Source: JAJTFW01 sp903922455 | GTDB lineage: Bacteria > Bacteroidota > Bacteroidia > AKYH767-A > OLB10 | Reading direction: 5' to 3' | Assembly (NCBI GenBank): GCA_943329665.2 | Contig: CALQEU020000007.1 | Location: 1-64,000 of the forward strand | DNA: 64,000 nucleotides | Part shown: piece after piece, positions 25,799-34,185 of the stretch | Layout: the number at the start of each line of letters is the position of its first letter | Numbering within the stretch: position 1 is the first letter of the stretch | Made by a program: the position numbers and the translations under genes | The notes under the pieces: model-generated | What the model saw: only the letters and a program-made list of their open reading frames with translations | What the model was told of the DNA's origin: nothing | Databases searched by the model: none

Positions 25799-26815
25799 CT
25801 ACTCGGTGATATACGGATAATCTTCCTGCACATAAACATCTTTAAACAATTCACTCGGATCTGGATATGGAGATGATTCAGCGAATGTAACGCTATCTTC
25901 TACTACTTCGTTAATGCGCTCATTGATCTTTTCAATATCTGCTTCCGTAAGCATCTTGTTGCTGATTAATATTTCTTTTACAATCTCAACCGGATCTTGT
26001 GCTTTATAACTTTCAACTTCTTCTTTCGTTCTGTATTTTGCAGGATCACTCATCGAATGTCCGCGATAACGATACGTTTTCATCTCTAAGTATACTGGTC
26101 CTTTTGTTCTTGCATGTTTTGCTGCACTATCCATCGCTTCGTGTACTGCTTCTACATCCATTCCATCTACCGAAAAAGAAGGCATATCGTAAGCTAATCC
26201 AATTTTATGTAATTCGTGAACATTCGAAGTTCTTTCAACAGAGGTACCCATCGCATAAGCATTGTTCTCTACAACAAAAATAACTGGCAACTCCCAAAGC
26301 ATCGCCATGTTGAAAGCTTCATGCAGCGCACCTTGACGCACTGCTCCATCTCCAAAATAACAAACACATAAATTTCCGGTATTATTATATTTTTCAGCAA
26401 AAGCAATTCCTGCGCCCATTGGTATTTGTGCTCCAACAATTCCATGTCCACCAAAAAAACGATGTTCTTTCGAAAACATATGCATCGATCCACCTTTTCC
26501 TTTTGAACAACCTGTAATCTTTCCATACAACTCCGCCATCACGGCACGTGGAGTAATTCCTTTTGCAATAGCATGCGCATGATCGCGATAAGCTGTGATC
26601 ATAGCATCTTCTGGTTTCAAAACACTCATCGCACCTGCAACTACCGCTTCCTGCCCAATGTATAAATGACAAAATCCTTTGATCTTCTGCATACCATACA
26701 ATTGTCCAGCGCGCTCTTCAAAACGACGCATCAATTGCATGCTTTCGTACCATTGAACATATTGCTCCTTGGGATAAGTAGTTTTCTTCTTCTTCGACTT
26801 AGTCACTGTTTCCAT
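25799..26815 (-). CDS. pdhA: Pyruvate dehydrogenase E1 component, alpha subunit
   Basis: Thiamine-diphosphate-dependent decarboxylase half of the E1 heterotetramer. TPP motif GDGAVRQGALHEAFNMA ends in VVENNAYAMGT; the regulatory loop GHSMSDPAKYRT is present, as are GKGGSMHMF and FFGGHGIVGAQIP. Length about 338 residues from the ATG at 26815 (METVTKS); an ATG 17 codons upstream would span the promoter element. The N-terminal KSKKKK segment is basic. E1-beta (pdhB) is not in the window and must be elsewhere. A TATTTTTG element lies just 5 nt before the start. Confidence 0.94.
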   Translation of the reverse strand: METVTKSKKKKTTYPKEQYVQWYESMQLMRRFEERAGQLYGMQKIKGFCHLYIGQEAVVAGAMSVLKPEDAMITAYRDHAHAIAKGITPRAVMAELYGKITGCSKGKGGSMHMFSKEHRFFGGHGIVGAQIPMGAGIAFAEKYNNTGNLCVCYFGDGAVRQGALHEAFNMAMLWELPVIFVVENNAYAMGTSVERTSNVHELHKIGLAYDMPSFSVDGMDVEAVHEAMDSAAKHARTKGPVYLEMKTYRYRGHSMSDPAKYRTKEEVESYKAQDPVEIVKEILISNKMLTEADIEKINERINEVVEDSVTFAESSPYPDPSELFKDVYVQEDYPYITE

Positions 26816-26820
26816 AGCTA

Positions 26821-26828
26821 CAAAAATA
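26821..26828 (-). promoter_or_regulatory. -7 promoter element for pdhA, 5 nt before the start codon
   Basis: Minus strand TATTTTTG (TAnnTTTG), then TAGCT, then ATG. Predicts a leaderless or nearly leaderless mRNA. Confidence 0.5.
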
Positions 26829-26997
26829 GGCGAAAGAGGGTTTAATTCCCATAGTAAAATACCCAAATTAAAGAATCAAAAAATGATTGAAAAAGTATGT
26901 AATTAATTGATATATAAACTTATAATAAAATCTTCTAGCATGCATCTTTTTTATAGATGGATGAATTGAAAAATCAAAGAGGAAGTCTTTTTCGCTA

Positions 26998-27489
26998 TTA
27001 GCCTTTCAACACACTACCATTAAAAACATAAGGAAGGAGCTGCGCGACGTTTTCAGCAACGATAAAAGTTCCATTTCCACCTTCCATAATCACGCGAATT
27101 TGATGATCATAACGCAGTTCATATTCCGCCATTACTTGTCGGCAATTTCCACACGGACAAATGGGAACCGAAAGTTGTTTTTTGCCTTCGGGATAAGCGG
27201 AAATAGCAATCGCAATAATTTTTATTCCGGGATGCTGAGCACCTGCTGCAAAAAGAGCAACACGTTCGGCACACAATCCACTGGGGTAAGCGGCATTTTC
27301 CTGATTGCTTCCTCTTACCACAATTCCATTCTCTAACATGACCGCAGCACCTACATGAAATTTTGAATAGGGAGCATAGGCATCATCGGCGGCTTTTTGT
27401 GCTTCAACCATCAACAGTTGATCCGCTATGGGTAATTCTGCGAGATTTTCAAATTGTTCGAAATGACTGTTAAGAATTATTTTTTTCAT
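26998..27489 (-). CDS. cdd: Cytidine deaminase
   Basis: 163 residues. The zinc site is complete: GLCAERVALFAAG supplies the Cys ligand and the catalytic Glu, and PCGNCRQVMAEY the two other Cys ligands; SKFHVGAAVMLENG and NQENAAYPSG form the substrate pocket. Deaminates cytidine and deoxycytidine to uridine products in pyrimidine salvage. This is the short homotetramer-type enzyme. Divergent from the GNAT gene; own -7 element at 27506-27513. Confidence 0.94.
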   Translation of the reverse strand: MKKIILNSHFEQFENLAELPIADQLLMVEAQKAADDAYAPYSKFHVGAAVMLENGIVVRGSNQENAAYPSGLCAERVALFAAGAQHPGIKIIAIAISAYPEGKKQLSVPICPCGNCRQVMAEYELRYDHQIRVIMEGGNGTFIVAENVAQLLPYVFNGSVLKG

Positions 27490-27505
27490 AAAGTGATATT
27501 GAACT

Positions 27506-27513
27506 CAAAGGTA
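27506..27513 (-). promoter_or_regulatory. -7 promoter element for cdd
   Basis: Minus strand TACCTTTG, 16 nt before the cdd start codon. Confidence 0.5.
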
Positions 27514-27536
27514 ATGAAATTTGTAATTAGTTTCAA

Positions 27537-27544
27537 TACTTTTG
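27537..27544 (+). promoter_or_regulatory. -7 promoter element for the GNAT gene
   Basis: TACTTTTG, 12 nt before the ATG at 27557. It overlaps an upstream in-frame TTG (27542), ruling that out as the start. Confidence 0.5.
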
Positions 27545-27556
27545 ACGTTCGAGCAA

Positions 27557-28174
27557 ATGAACTTAAAAGATAGAACTGAGCTCGCTAAAAATGGAATTAT
27601 GTTAACCCCAATTTTTACCCCTTTTCCTACTCTTGAAACTGCTCGACTCCTCTTGCGTCGTATTCATGTTGATGATATTGAAGAAATTTTTATTTTAAGA
27701 TCGGATCCCATCATTAATAAGAATTCTTTGCGTCCACTCATCACGAAAAAGGAAGAAGCTTTGGATTTTATTAAAATGATTGAAGATATGGTCCATCAAA
27801 ACGAAGGGATTTCATGGGTGATTTGTGAAAAGGAAGTTCCAGAAAAAGTGATTGGACATATCGGCATCTGGAGGTTGATGAAGGAACATTACAGAGGAGA
27901 AATTGGTTATTTAATTCATACCGATTTTCAAGGAAAAGGAATGATGACGGAAGCACTTAAAGCTGCTATTGATTATGGGTTTAATCAATTAAAGTTGCAT
28001 TCCATCGAAGCGCAAGTTTCTCCTAAAAATCAACCCTCTCAAAACATACTGGAACGAAACGGATTTGTAAAGGAAGGCTACTTAAAGGAAGACTTCTTTG
28101 CTAAAGGAGAATTTCATGATACCATTCTTTATTCTTTACTAAACAAAATTGATAAAAACTGGGGACGTGATTAA
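27557..28174 (+). CDS. GNAT N-acetyltransferase, RimJ/RimL-like
   Basis: About 205 residues. Typical RimJ/L layout: LETARLLLRRIHVDDIEEIF near the N-terminus, GEIGYLIHTDFQGKGMMTEA with the acetyl-CoA pyrophosphate loop (Q-x-K-G-M), then HSIEAQVSPKNQPSQNILERNGF. The branch acetylates N-termini of ribosomal proteins or small amines; the substrate here is not identifiable. I start at the ATG at 27557; an ATG at 27599 is an alternative that still keeps the whole domain. Monocistronic. Confidence 0.87.
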   Translation: MNLKDRTELAKNGIMLTPIFTPFPTLETARLLLRRIHVDDIEEIFILRSDPIINKNSLRPLITKKEEALDFIKMIEDMVHQNEGISWVICEKEVPEKVIGHIGIWRLMKEHYRGEIGYLIHTDFQGKGMMTEALKAAIDYGFNQLKLHSIEAQVSPKNQPSQNILERNGFVKEGYLKEDFFAKGEFHDTILYSLLNKIDKNWGRD

Positions 28175-28251
28175 TCGGTGTATTGAAATTATATAGATTT
28201 AGACTGAATAATATTGTGATTGGAAAATTTACTCTCGATTGAATTAAAAAA

Positions 28252-29124
28252 ATGTCATCAAAAAAAAGCAAGTCGCTCATCCATCAATTTCTATATAAGG
28301 GAGAAGAAAAATTACGTTTATTAAGCGGTGCAAATCGTATTTTGCCTGAATATTTAATTATTGGAGCCGCTAAATGTGGAACTACTTCCTTATATAATTA
28401 TTTAATTCAACATCCTGCTGTCTTTGCATCTTTCAAAAAGGAAGTACATTATTTCGATTATTATTTTCATAAGGGAGAAAATTGGTATCGTTCACATTTC
28501 ACCACCCAACAAAAATTAAAAAGTAGGAAATTAGAATTATCTCAGCCTTGTATGACTGGAGAGTCGTCGCCTTATTATTTAGCACATCCCTTATCACCCC
28601 AAAGAGTAAAAGCATTGTTTCCAAATGTGAAAATGATTTGTATGCTTCGTAATCCTGTTGATCGTGCGATCTCCAGTTTTAACAATCAAGTACGATTAGG
28701 CATAGATCCATTAACCGATTTTGAAGAGGCGATTCGCTTAGAAGATACACGCATCCAAGGTCACGAAGAACGACTTCGTAATGATCCAAATTATTCCAGC
28801 TTCGAACATAAATATTTCTCATACATACGCAGAGGTTGTTATGCCGAACAATTAGAAAATTGGTATCAACATTTTCCTAAGGATCAAATTATGGTTATTC
28901 AGAGTGAAAAATTTTATGAGAATCCCGCTCCTTATTTTCAAGAAGTCGTAAATTTTATTGGACTCAACCCTTGGGCACCCGAAAAATTTAAAGTGTTTAA
29001 TGCGGGAGGCGAATACGATAAAATGTCGGATACCCTTCGCCGTAAGTTACTCGATTACTACCAGCCGCATAACGAGAAGCTTTTTCAATTGATTGGGAAA
29101 CGATTTGATGGATGGAATGTTTGA
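28252..29124 (+). CDS. Sulfotransferase family protein
   Basis: 290 residues resembling the heparan-type N/O-sulfotransferase domain. The PAPS 5'-phosphosulfate loop is IIGAAKCGTTSLYNYL (about 36-51), and the 3'-phosphate site is MLRNPVDRAISSFNNQ (about 140-155); KEVHYFDYYF matches the substrate-side segment. Such enzymes transfer sulfate from PAPS to carbohydrate hydroxyl or amino groups. No glycan synthesis gene is adjacent, so the acceptor is unknown. No signal peptide, so it is cytosolic. Confidence 0.87.
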   Translation: MSSKKSKSLIHQFLYKGEEKLRLLSGANRILPEYLIIGAAKCGTTSLYNYLIQHPAVFASFKKEVHYFDYYFHKGENWYRSHFTTQQKLKSRKLELSQPCMTGESSPYYLAHPLSPQRVKALFPNVKMICMLRNPVDRAISSFNNQVRLGIDPLTDFEEAIRLEDTRIQGHEERLRNDPNYSSFEHKYFSYIRRGCYAEQLENWYQHFPKDQIMVIQSEKFYENPAPYFQEVVNFIGLNPWAPEKFKVFNAGGEYDKMSDTLRRKLLDYYQPHNEKLFQLIGKRFDGWNV

Positions 29125-29256
29125 GTTAGGAGAAGGGAGATCGCGAAGCCTAGCGACCAACATCCAACAACCAACAACTAACAACCAAAAACTAACATCC
29201 AACAACAACCAACAACTAACAACCAAAAACTAACATCCAACAACTACCAACATCTT
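29125..29256. repeat. CAACAACTAACAACC repeats with one palindrome copy
   Basis: Begins with TCGCGAAGCCTAGCGA (29141-29156, one mismatch from the dispersed palindrome) and continues as about 100 bp of CCAACAACTAACAACCAAAAACTAACATCC words, partly as a duplicated block. Lies between the converging sulfotransferase and dnaJ genes. Confidence 0.85.
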
Positions 29257-30417
29257 CTAATGAAAATACTCTTTCATTCGCTCAAAGAAACTCTTATCTC
29301 CCTTTCCTGGATTGGGTTTAAAATTTTCGGAGTCGCGTAATTTCTCTAAAGTTTTCTTTTCTTCGGTGCTGAGTTGTTGCGGTGTCCAAACGTTGATGTT
29401 CACTAACAAATCTCCTTTTGCATAAGAGTTTAAAGCAGGAACACCTTTACCTTTTAAGCGAAGTACTTTTCCGCCTTGCGTACCTGGATCTATTTTAATT
29501 TTCGCTTTGCCTTCTATCGTCGGAATTTCTACAGAACAACCTAACGATGCATCAGCAAAAGAAATATATAAATCAAATATTAAATGTTCACCATCGCGTT
29601 GTAATTGTGGATGTGGGATTTCTTCAATAACTATTAATAAGTCGCCCGGAATTCCTCCGCGCTCAGCAGCATTTCCTTTTCCACTAACCGATAACTGCAT
29701 TCCTTCAGAAACACCTGCAGGAATATTGATGGTAATAATTTCTTCTCCTTGTTGTACTCCTGAACCCGTACATCCTTTGCATTTGCTTGCTATCGTTTGT
29801 CCTTCACCATGACAAGTAGGACAAGTAGTGATGGTTTGCATCTGTCCTAAAAAGCTGTTCGTCACTCTGCGTATTTGACCGCTGCCCTTGCACATATTGC
29901 AAGTAGAAAATGCTCCAGAGCCTGCTTGTGCACCAGATCCTCCGCAGGTTTGACACGCTACTAATTTATTTACTTTGATTTTTTTCTCTGCGCCTTTCGC
30001 AATTTCTTCGAGCGTAAGTTTTACTTTTATTCTGAGATTGGTTCCGCGGTTAACGGTTCTTCTTCCACCACGACCTTGTCCTCCGCCGCCACCAAAAAAG
30101 CTTTCAAAAGGATTTCCTCCTCCGAAAACATCTCCAAACTGACTGAAGATATCTTCCATGTTCATGCTCTGTCCACCATGACCACCGTTGCTTCCTAATC
30201 CGCCATGTCCAAATTGATCGTATCGCGTTTTTTTCTCAGGGTTGCTTAATACTTCATACGCTTCTGCAGCTTCTTTGAATTTATCTTCCGATGCTTTATC
30301 ACCTGGATTTTTATCAGGGTGGAATTTCAAAGCCATCTGACGATACGCCTTTTTTATTTCAGCTTCCGTAGCGTTTTTTGCTACTCCTAATACTTCGTAA
30401 TAATCTCTCTTTGACAT
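29257..30417 (-). CDS. dnaJ: Chaperone protein DnaJ
   Basis: Hsp40 co-chaperone stimulating DnaK ATPase. J-domain at 1-70 with HPD in LKFHPDKNPGD, a Gly/Phe-rich stretch (about 72-130), four zinc-finger repeats (CQTCGGSG, CNMCKGSG, CPTCHGEG, CKGCTGSG) and the C-terminal substrate-binding domains; 386 residues, class I DnaJ. Follows grpE on the same strand with an 89-bp gap, the common grpE-dnaJ order. dnaK is not in the window. Confidence 0.97.
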   Translation of the reverse strand: MSKRDYYEVLGVAKNATEAEIKKAYRQMALKFHPDKNPGDKASEDKFKEAAEAYEVLSNPEKKTRYDQFGHGGLGSNGGHGGQSMNMEDIFSQFGDVFGGGNPFESFFGGGGGQGRGGRRTVNRGTNLRIKVKLTLEEIAKGAEKKIKVNKLVACQTCGGSGAQAGSGAFSTCNMCKGSGQIRRVTNSFLGQMQTITTCPTCHGEGQTIASKCKGCTGSGVQQGEEIITINIPAGVSEGMQLSVSGKGNAAERGGIPGDLLIVIEEIPHPQLQRDGEHLIFDLYISFADASLGCSVEIPTIEGKAKIKIDPGTQGGKVLRLKGKGVPALNSYAKGDLLVNINVWTPQQLSTEEKKTLEKLRDSENFKPNPGKGDKSFFERMKEYFH

Positions 30418-30506
30418 GCAATATTATTTTTAGTGCGGATGATTTTTTGTTTAAAAATTAATTCATCAGCACTAGATATAAATTCTATTTTTTTATTTTG
30501 ATGGAC

Positions 30507-31061
30507 TTAATAACCTACGACTACTTTTGCGTATCGAATTACTTTTTCGTTTAGCCAATAGCCTTTTTCTACTTCATCAATTACTTTGTCTTTCATGTTT
30601 TCATCGTCCGTAGGAATCTTTGTAATGGCTTCATGCAATTCTACATCAAATTCTTTTCCGATGGATTCCATGGGCTTTAATCCGCGTTGCTCTAGCGTAG
30701 CCATTAACTTTTGTTGAATCAAAATAATTCCTTCTCGGTTCGAGGCATCCACTTCAGCAGTCATTGCTTTTAATGCTCTGTCAAAGTCATCCAAAATGGG
30801 TAATAGAGAGGAAATAATGTCAGCCCCAGCCGACTTAATCATCTCTACTCTTTCCTTCATCGATCGGCGTTTATAGTTCTCGAAATCGGCATATTGGCGT
30901 AAATGATGATCTTTTAATTCGACAATCTCTTTCTCTAGCTTCTCTATAGGATCTTCTTCAATTGGCTTTTGCTCAGCCGCTTCTGCTTCTGACGAATGTA
31001 ATATTTCTTCTTCAACTGGGTTTTCAGTATTCTCTGGCTTTATTTCCTTTTCTTGGCTCAT
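30507..31061 (-). CDS. grpE: Nucleotide exchange factor GrpE
   Basis: 184 residues. An acidic N-terminus (Glu-rich, 1-45) leads into the long coiled coil with the family motif QYADFENYKRRSMKERVEM (about 61-79) and a C-terminal beta domain with LHEAITKIPTDD and GYWLNEKVIRYAKVVVG. Exchanges ADP for ATP on DnaK. First gene of grpE-dnaJ. No HrcA-binding CIRCE palindrome is visible just upstream. Confidence 0.95.
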   Translation of the reverse strand: MSQEKEIKPENTENPVEEEILHSSEAEAAEQKPIEEDPIEKLEKEIVELKDHHLRQYADFENYKRRSMKERVEMIKSAGADIISSLLPILDDFDRALKAMTAEVDASNREGIILIQQKLMATLEQRGLKPMESIGKEFDVELHEAITKIPTDDENMKDKVIDEVEKGYWLNEKVIRYAKVVVGY

Positions 31062-31255
31062 CGACTCTTTATTGAATAAAATAATTGCTTGATTTAATGA
31101 TTTTTTCTCCGCGGTTCAAAAATACTGCCATCAGGTTAATCTTGACAGTTTGTCAGCATTAGTTATCTAGAACTAATTGTGTGTAAAATTGGCTTCGAGA
31201 ACCTAAGTCAACCTCGTTCCCTGAGCTTGTAGAAGGGAGCCGTTTTTTCCATAAA

Positions 31256-31279
31256 AAAAGCCCCGTTTAGGGGGCTTTT
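31256..31279 (-). terminator. Rho-independent terminator for the TlpA-like gene
   Basis: Stem AAAAGCCCC (31256-31264) and GGGGCTTTT (31271-31279) with a 6-nt loop. On the minus strand it is followed by a T7 run (A-run 31253-31259), about 40 bp past the stop of the thioredoxin gene. Confidence 0.85.
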
Positions 31280-31320
31280 CAAATTGATTTTAATGGAGTA
31301 TTAAAACAAATAAACGATTA

Positions 31321-31875
31321 TTATTTTATAGTTGATTTAGCTAGGTAGGAATCAAGCGTTGATTCTAAACTTGCGCCTCTTAATCCTTTCGCTACAATAA
31401 CACCGTTTCCATCTATTAAGAAACTTGCAGGAATAGAATTTACTCCATACATCGCCGCTCCTTTTGATTGCCAACCGCCTAAATCACTTGTATGATTTGG
31501 CCATTCTAGCTGATCTTTAGCAATGGCCTTCATCCAAGCTTCTTTGTTTTGATCGAGGCTTAAACTATAGACAGTAAAACCTTTTGCATTCTTAAATTTT
31601 TGGTCTTTGTATTTGTGATATGCTGCTACAACATGTGGATTTTCCATGCGACATGGTCCACACCAGCTTGCCCAGAAATCTAAAAGAACCATTTTGCCTT
31701 TTAAAGAACTAAGTGCGATTGTTTTTCCTTCTGGACTCGTAAATACCAAATCGATGGCTTTATTTCCCACTGCAGTACCAGTATTGGCCTGTGGATTATT
31801 CGTAAACGAGGAAAGAGTAAATACGGAAAGTGCGATAAACCCACTGATTCCTAATGCAATTGCTAATTTTTTCAT
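31321..31875 (-). CDS. TlpA-like periplasmic thioredoxin
   Basis: About 184 residues from ATG at 31875; an upstream in-frame ATG at 31929 would add an extension that crosses the promoter. An uncleaved or cleaved N-terminal hydrophobic segment (about 4-24) exports the AhpC-TSA/TlpA fold, which has FWASWCGPCRMENP (Cys72, Cys75) and the cis-Pro at NSIPASFL. Likely reduces envelope or cytochrome-related disulfides, as TlpA/ResA proteins do; the specific partner is unknown. Followed by a strong terminator. Confidence 0.9.
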   Translation of the reverse strand: MKKLAIALGISGFIALSVFTLSSFTNNPQANTGTAVGNKAIDLVFTSPEGKTIALSSLKGKMVLLDFWASWCGPCRMENPHVVAAYHKYKDQKFKNAKGFTVYSLSLDQNKEAWMKAIAKDQLEWPNHTSDLGGWQSKGAAMYGVNSIPASFLIDGNGVIVAKGLRGASLESTLDSYLAKSTIK

Positions 31876-31914
31876 ATAGTTTAAGATGTTTTTTTGTAAG
31901 ATTCCTCCTCTAGG

Positions 31915-31922
31915 CAAAAATA
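31915..31922 (-). promoter_or_regulatory. -7 promoter element for the TlpA-like gene
   Basis: Minus strand TATTTTTG, 39 nt before the ATG at 31875. Confidence 0.45.
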
Positions 31923-31984
31923 ATACCAAGTTCCTGAAGGCTTTTAATTATTTACTGTTTTATTTAAATTTTAATGATCAATTT

Positions 31985-32045
31985 AATTTTTAGACTTTAG
32001 ACTTTAGACTTTAACAACTAACAACTAACAACTAACAATTAACAT
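31985..32045. repeat. TTTAGAC and CTAACAA repeats
   Basis: Three TTTAGACT units followed by four to five CAACTAA units, up to the murA stop codon. Same word family as the repeats at 4.3, 25.7 and 29.2 kb. Confidence 0.75.
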
Positions 32046-33401
32046 CTAAACTCTCCGGATCTGTGCTCCCAAGGCATTTAACCTTTCGTCAATGCGCTCG
32101 TATCCTCTGTCAATTTGTTCAATATTATGTATTACACTCTTTCCTTTGGCAGATAAGGCAGCAATCAACAAGGCTACTCCAGCACGAATATCGGGTGAAG
32201 TCATTTGAATTCCTTTCAATGGATGCTTTCTGGCTAATCCAATGACTGTAGCTCTATGCGGATCACACAAAATAATTTGCGCACCCATATCAATTAATTT
32301 ATCGACGAAGAACAATCTGCTCTCAAACATTTTTTGGTGTACTAAGATGGTTCCGCTCGCTTGAGTAGCTGTCACCAAAATAACACTGAGTAAATCAGGT
32401 GTGAATCCCGGCCAAATTTGATCAGCAATGGTAAGAATAGATCCATCAATAAAGGTATCGATCTCGTACATTTCTTGAGCAGGAATGTAAATATCGTCTC
32501 CTCTGAATTCCATTTTTATTCCCAATCGTTGGAAGGTAGTTGGAATAATTCCAAGATGTGCTAATCCTACATTTTTAATGGTAATCTCACTTTGTGTCAT
32601 GGCCGCTAAGCCAATGAATGAACCTACTTCAATCATATCTGGAAGGATACGATGACGAGTTCCTTTCAAGGATTTTACGCCTTCTATAGTGAGTAAATTG
32701 GATCCGATCCCTGAAATTTTTGCGCCCATTTGATTGAGCATCTTACAAAGCTGTTGTAAGTAAGGCTCGCAAGCAGCGTTGTAAATGGAAGTTGTTCCCT
32801 CAGCCATCACAGCAGCCATCACAATATTTGCAGTACCTGTTACGGATGCTTCATCCAATAACATGTAAGTTCCTTTTAGATGTTGCGCGTCGACACGATA
32901 AAAATTTTCGTTGCTATCAAAGTTGAATTTAGCTCCTAAATTTTGGAAACCAATGAAATGAGTATCCAATCGGCGTCTTCCAATTTTATCTCCTCCTGGA
33001 CGAGGAATTGCTGCCTTGCCAAAGCGAGCCAACAGCGGACCAATAATCATGATGGATCCCCGAAGTCCAGCACCTAATTTTGCAAACTCTTTTGTCTCGA
33101 GGTAATCGAGGTCGATGTTGTTTGCCGCAAAGGAGAATGTATTAGGAGCTATTCGTTCACTCTGAACGCCCATCTTTTTTAATAATTCAATGAGCTTTAT
33201 AACATCTCTAATTTCAGGGACGTTTTCAATGATGCAAGTTTCATTGGTTAATAATACAGCACAAAGAATTTGTAATGCTTCGTTTTTTGCACCTTGTGGC
33301 TCGATGGTACCACTAAGCTTAATGCCACCCGTAATTTCAAAACTTCCTCCTGTTGAACTCATTGTTTCTGCAGGTTTATTTTCCGCGACTGTATCCGCCA
33401 T
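32046..33401 (-). CDS. murA: UDP-N-acetylglucosamine 1-carboxyvinyltransferase with Asp active site
   Basis: First committed enzyme of peptidoglycan synthesis: transfers enolpyruvate from PEP to UDP-GlcNAc. EPSP-synthase fold with IEPQGAKNEALQIL near the N-terminus and LGAGLRGSIMIIGPLLARFG before the active-site loop. The loop reads RPGGDKIGRRRLDTH: Asp138 (codon 32988-32990) replaces the catalytic Cys115 of the E. coli enzyme, which is the fosfomycin target. The start at 33401 overlaps DUF4290 by 26 bp; an ATG at 33362 (MSSTGGSF) is the alternative and leaves a short gap. Co-transcribed with DUF4290. Confidence 0.96.
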   Translation of the reverse strand: MADTVAENKPAETMSSTGGSFEITGGIKLSGTIEPQGAKNEALQILCAVLLTNETCIIENVPEIRDVIKLIELLKKMGVQSERIAPNTFSFAANNIDLDYLETKEFAKLGAGLRGSIMIIGPLLARFGKAAIPRPGGDKIGRRRLDTHFIGFQNLGAKFNFDSNENFYRVDAQHLKGTYMLLDEASVTGTANIVMAAVMAEGTTSIYNAACEPYLQQLCKMLNQMGAKISGIGSNLLTIEGVKSLKGTRHRILPDMIEVGSFIGLAAMTQSEITIKNVGLAHLGIIPTTFQRLGIKMEFRGDDIYIPAQEMYEIDTFIDGSILTIADQIWPGFTPDLLSVILVTATQASGTILVHQKMFESRLFFVDKLIDMGAQIILCDPHRATVIGLARKHPLKGIQMTSPDIRAGVALLIAALSAKGKSVIHNIEQIDRGYERIDERLNALGAQIRRV

Positions 33402-34008
33402 TGTATGTGGTACGTTTTTTCTGATTTTTATTGCGTAATGTTCTTCGATCCGCTTCGCGTAAATCTATGAAGCGAGTAGTTAACTTAATGTCGTCGCGTA
33501 GCACAAGTTTTCCACCAGAATAATCATTCAATTGTTCACGAATTACTTCATCTTCTACCGAGTCTCGATTCCAAGTTAGGTAACTCATTTTCATAAAATT
33601 GGCGATCGTTTCAACTACTTGTTGTTTCTCTGGAGAATCTTCCATCGCAAGCGCTTCTTTAATCATGGATTCGATAATGGATCCATAATGACGAAGTTTA
33701 ATATTTTTCTGAGGGTAGTTGAGCGGATCAGGGCGAACATGTGTTAAATCCTGATCAGGCATCGGAAATGGTGAATCACAATCCAATTTAAAGTCGGAAA
33801 TGATGAATAAGTGATCCCAAAGTTTGTGTTTGTAATCAACGAATTCTCTTAGCGTTGGATTTAATATGGCCATTGCATTTACAATGGTTTTGGCAGCTTT
33901 TGTACGCTCGTCACGATCTTCTAAATTAACGGCTAATTCAACCATTTCTTGAATGGATCGACCATATTCGGCAATGGTAAGATCCGCTCTTTGGGTATTG
34001 TATTCCAT
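33376..34008 (-). CDS. DUF4290 family protein
   Basis: 210 residues, soluble and mostly helical, with no signal peptide. The opening MEYNTQRADLTIAEYGRSIQ and the middle block RPDPLNYPQKNIKLRHYGS are the hallmarks by which I recognise DUF4290. The C-terminus is strongly basic (RNKNQKKRTTYNGG), which would suit RNA, DNA or membrane contact. Directly upstream of and possibly overlapping murA, so a role connected with wall synthesis is a fair guess from context only. Confidence 0.85.
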   Translation of the reverse strand: MEYNTQRADLTIAEYGRSIQEMVELAVNLEDRDERTKAAKTIVNAMAILNPTLREFVDYKHKLWDHLFIISDFKLDCDSPFPMPDQDLTHVRPDPLNYPQKNIKLRHYGSIIESMIKEALAMEDSPEKQQVVETIANFMKMSYLTWNRDSVEDEVIREQLNDYSGGKLVLRDDIKLTTRFIDLREADRRTLRNKNQKKRTTYNGGYSRGK

Positions 34009-34185
34009 GTTTTACTGGGGAAATTTTATTATTTCTTCCTCAAAATGAAGGGAAGCTCTTTTATTAAGTTTACAAATTTACAAAAAGCAATTGGTCAAAC
34101 CTTGTTTTTCTTATTCAATTTTAAGTGTTTGGAGGTCAATGAGGAAGAATTATTTTTCTTCAAGATGGACAACCTAGTTAAATAC

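Noticed and set aside
27542..27556. TTG start for the GNAT gene
   Set aside because: It lies inside the -7 element TACTTTTG, so it cannot be in the mRNA.
31062..31250. CIRCE/HrcA operator before grpE
   Set aside because: No TTAGCACTC-N9-GAGTGCTAA-like inverted repeat is visible.
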